From Prevotella sp. UBA4376 (GTDB lineage Bacteria; Bacteroidota; Bacteroidia; Bacteroidales; Bacteroidaceae): a DNA stretch of 16,329 nt. Both the position numbers and the translations under genes were made by a program. Below the pieces are notes generated by a model that had not been told where the DNA came from, searched no databases, and worked only from the letters and a program-made list of their open reading frames with translations. Shown here piece by piece: positions 15,831-16,329 of this stretch. The stretch spans positions 1 through 16,329 of the forward strand of contig DGRY01000055.1 of the NCBI GenBank assembly GCA_002391185.1, given 5' to 3'. How positions within the stretch are numbered: position 1 is the first letter of the stretch; every line of letters starts with the position of its first letter.

Positions 15831-15862
15831 TTTGTGTAAGTAGCAAAATTTACGTATTTTTG
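15831..15862 (+). promoter_or_regulatory. Bacteroidetes-type promoter of etfB
   Basis: TTTG (15831-15834) and TATTTTTG (15855-15862) are separated by 20 nt, a full match to the -33/-7 consensus TTTG-N19/20-TAnnTTTG. Initiation near 15869 gives a leader of about 66 nt before the ATG at 15935. Confidence 0.7.
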
Positions 15863-15934
15863 CGACCGGTTTGTTATCGACGGGTGACAGACTTGTATTC
15901 TTCGAAGCGAAAATTATATTATAAATATTTTAAT

Positions 15935-16329
15935 ATGAAGTTGAAAATTGTTGTACTTGCTAAGCAGGTACCAGACACAAGAAATGTGGGCAAAGATGCG
16001 ATGACAGCAGAAGGCACCGTCAATCGTGCAGCTCTGCCTGCAATCTTCAACCCTGAAGATTTGAATGCTCTGGAGCAGGCCCTTCGTATCAAGGACCAGA
16101 ATCCAGGTTCTACCGTAACAATGTTGACTATGGGTCCTCCACGTGCTGGTGAGATTATTCGCCAGGGATTGTATCGTGGTGCCGACGATGGTATTCTTCT
16201 CACCGACCGCAAGAGTGCAGGTGCTGATACACTTGCTACATCATATTTCCTCGCTAAGGCTATTGAAAAGATTGACAAGGAGATAGGCCATGTAGATATC
16301 GTTCTCGGTGGTCGTCAGGCTATTGATGG
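15935..16329 (+). CDS. etfB: Electron transfer flavoprotein beta subunit, 5' part
   Basis: The frame stays open from ATG 15935 to the window end (131 codons and 2 bases). It begins MKLKIVVLAKQVPDT, the standard EtfB start, followed by RAALPAIFNPEDLNALEQAL (31-50), then TMLTMGPPRAGEIIRQGLYR (62-81) and GADDGILL (82-89). DTLATSYFLAKAI (98-110) and VLGGRQAIDG at the end (123-132) fit the nucleotide-binding fold. With EtfA it would carry electrons between acyl-CoA dehydrogenases, or a bifurcating partner, and the respiratory chain. etfA and an acyl-CoA dehydrogenase usually follow in Bacteroidetes but lie outside the window. The gene has its own promoter, with phased palindromes upstream. It is the only gene here with such an elaborate upstream region. 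Confidence 0.95.
   Translation, partial: MKLKIVVLAKQVPDTRNVGKDAMTAEGTVNRAALPAIFNPEDLNALEQALRIKDQNPGSTVTMLTMGPPRAGEIIRQGLYRGADDGILLTDRKSAGADTLATSYFLAKAIEKIDKEIGHVDIVLGGRQAID

Overview
The window comes from a Bacteroidetes chromosome, most likely order Bacteroidales and probably Prevotellaceae. This rests on three things: the gene families (DUF5683, DUF3822, and a MerR regulator divergent from alaS), AT-rich intergenic DNA with almost no Shine-Dalgarno sequences, and several promoters of the Bacteroidetes form TTTG-N19/20-TAnnTTTG. No search was run, so the genus is an inference. Nearly all of the coding DNA is core genome. I see no phage, plasmid, insertion sequence, CRISPR array, toxin-antitoxin or defence module, and no tRNA or rRNA.

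Layout. Bases 1-4554 are a co-directional (+) block: the last codons of parB, a secreted/membrane DUF5683 protein, an MltD-type lytic transglycosylase with LysM, and a bifunctional Rel/SpoT (p)ppGpp enzyme. Bases 4555-4687 hold hairpins that look like decayed intergenic repeats. A small MerR-type regulator (-) and alaS (+) diverge from 5042-5175. A strong terminator follows alaS and lies against the end of a two-gene (-) operon, a RecD-like/Pif1-like helicase and a SprT-like metalloprotease.

That operon diverges at 10079-10094, where two promoter -7 boxes form one perfect palindrome, from a (+) operon of three overlapping genes: a small single-pass, pilin-like protein, a DUF3822 protein and the 16S rRNA methyltransferase rsmD. 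The end of rsmD overlaps tail-to-tail with a (-) operon read as dnaG then a cardiolipin synthase-type enzyme, joined by an ATGA overlap. A 653-bp divergent spacer, the only long non-coding stretch, separates dnaG from the start of etfB, which runs off the window.

The most interesting material is in the spacers. These include a heptanucleotide tandem array upstream of etfB with a three-unit copy in the alaS promoter, a set of TGCAC/GTGCA half-sites spaced at 10-bp steps just upstream of the etfB promoter, a series of perfect 3-nt-loop inverted repeats at 15379-15682, and a triple CATAACAA repeat in the dnaG leader. Among the proteins, the least understood unit is the pilin-like protein with DUF3822. 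I did not find a clear new multi-gene system, and the regulatory and structural ideas are hypotheses.
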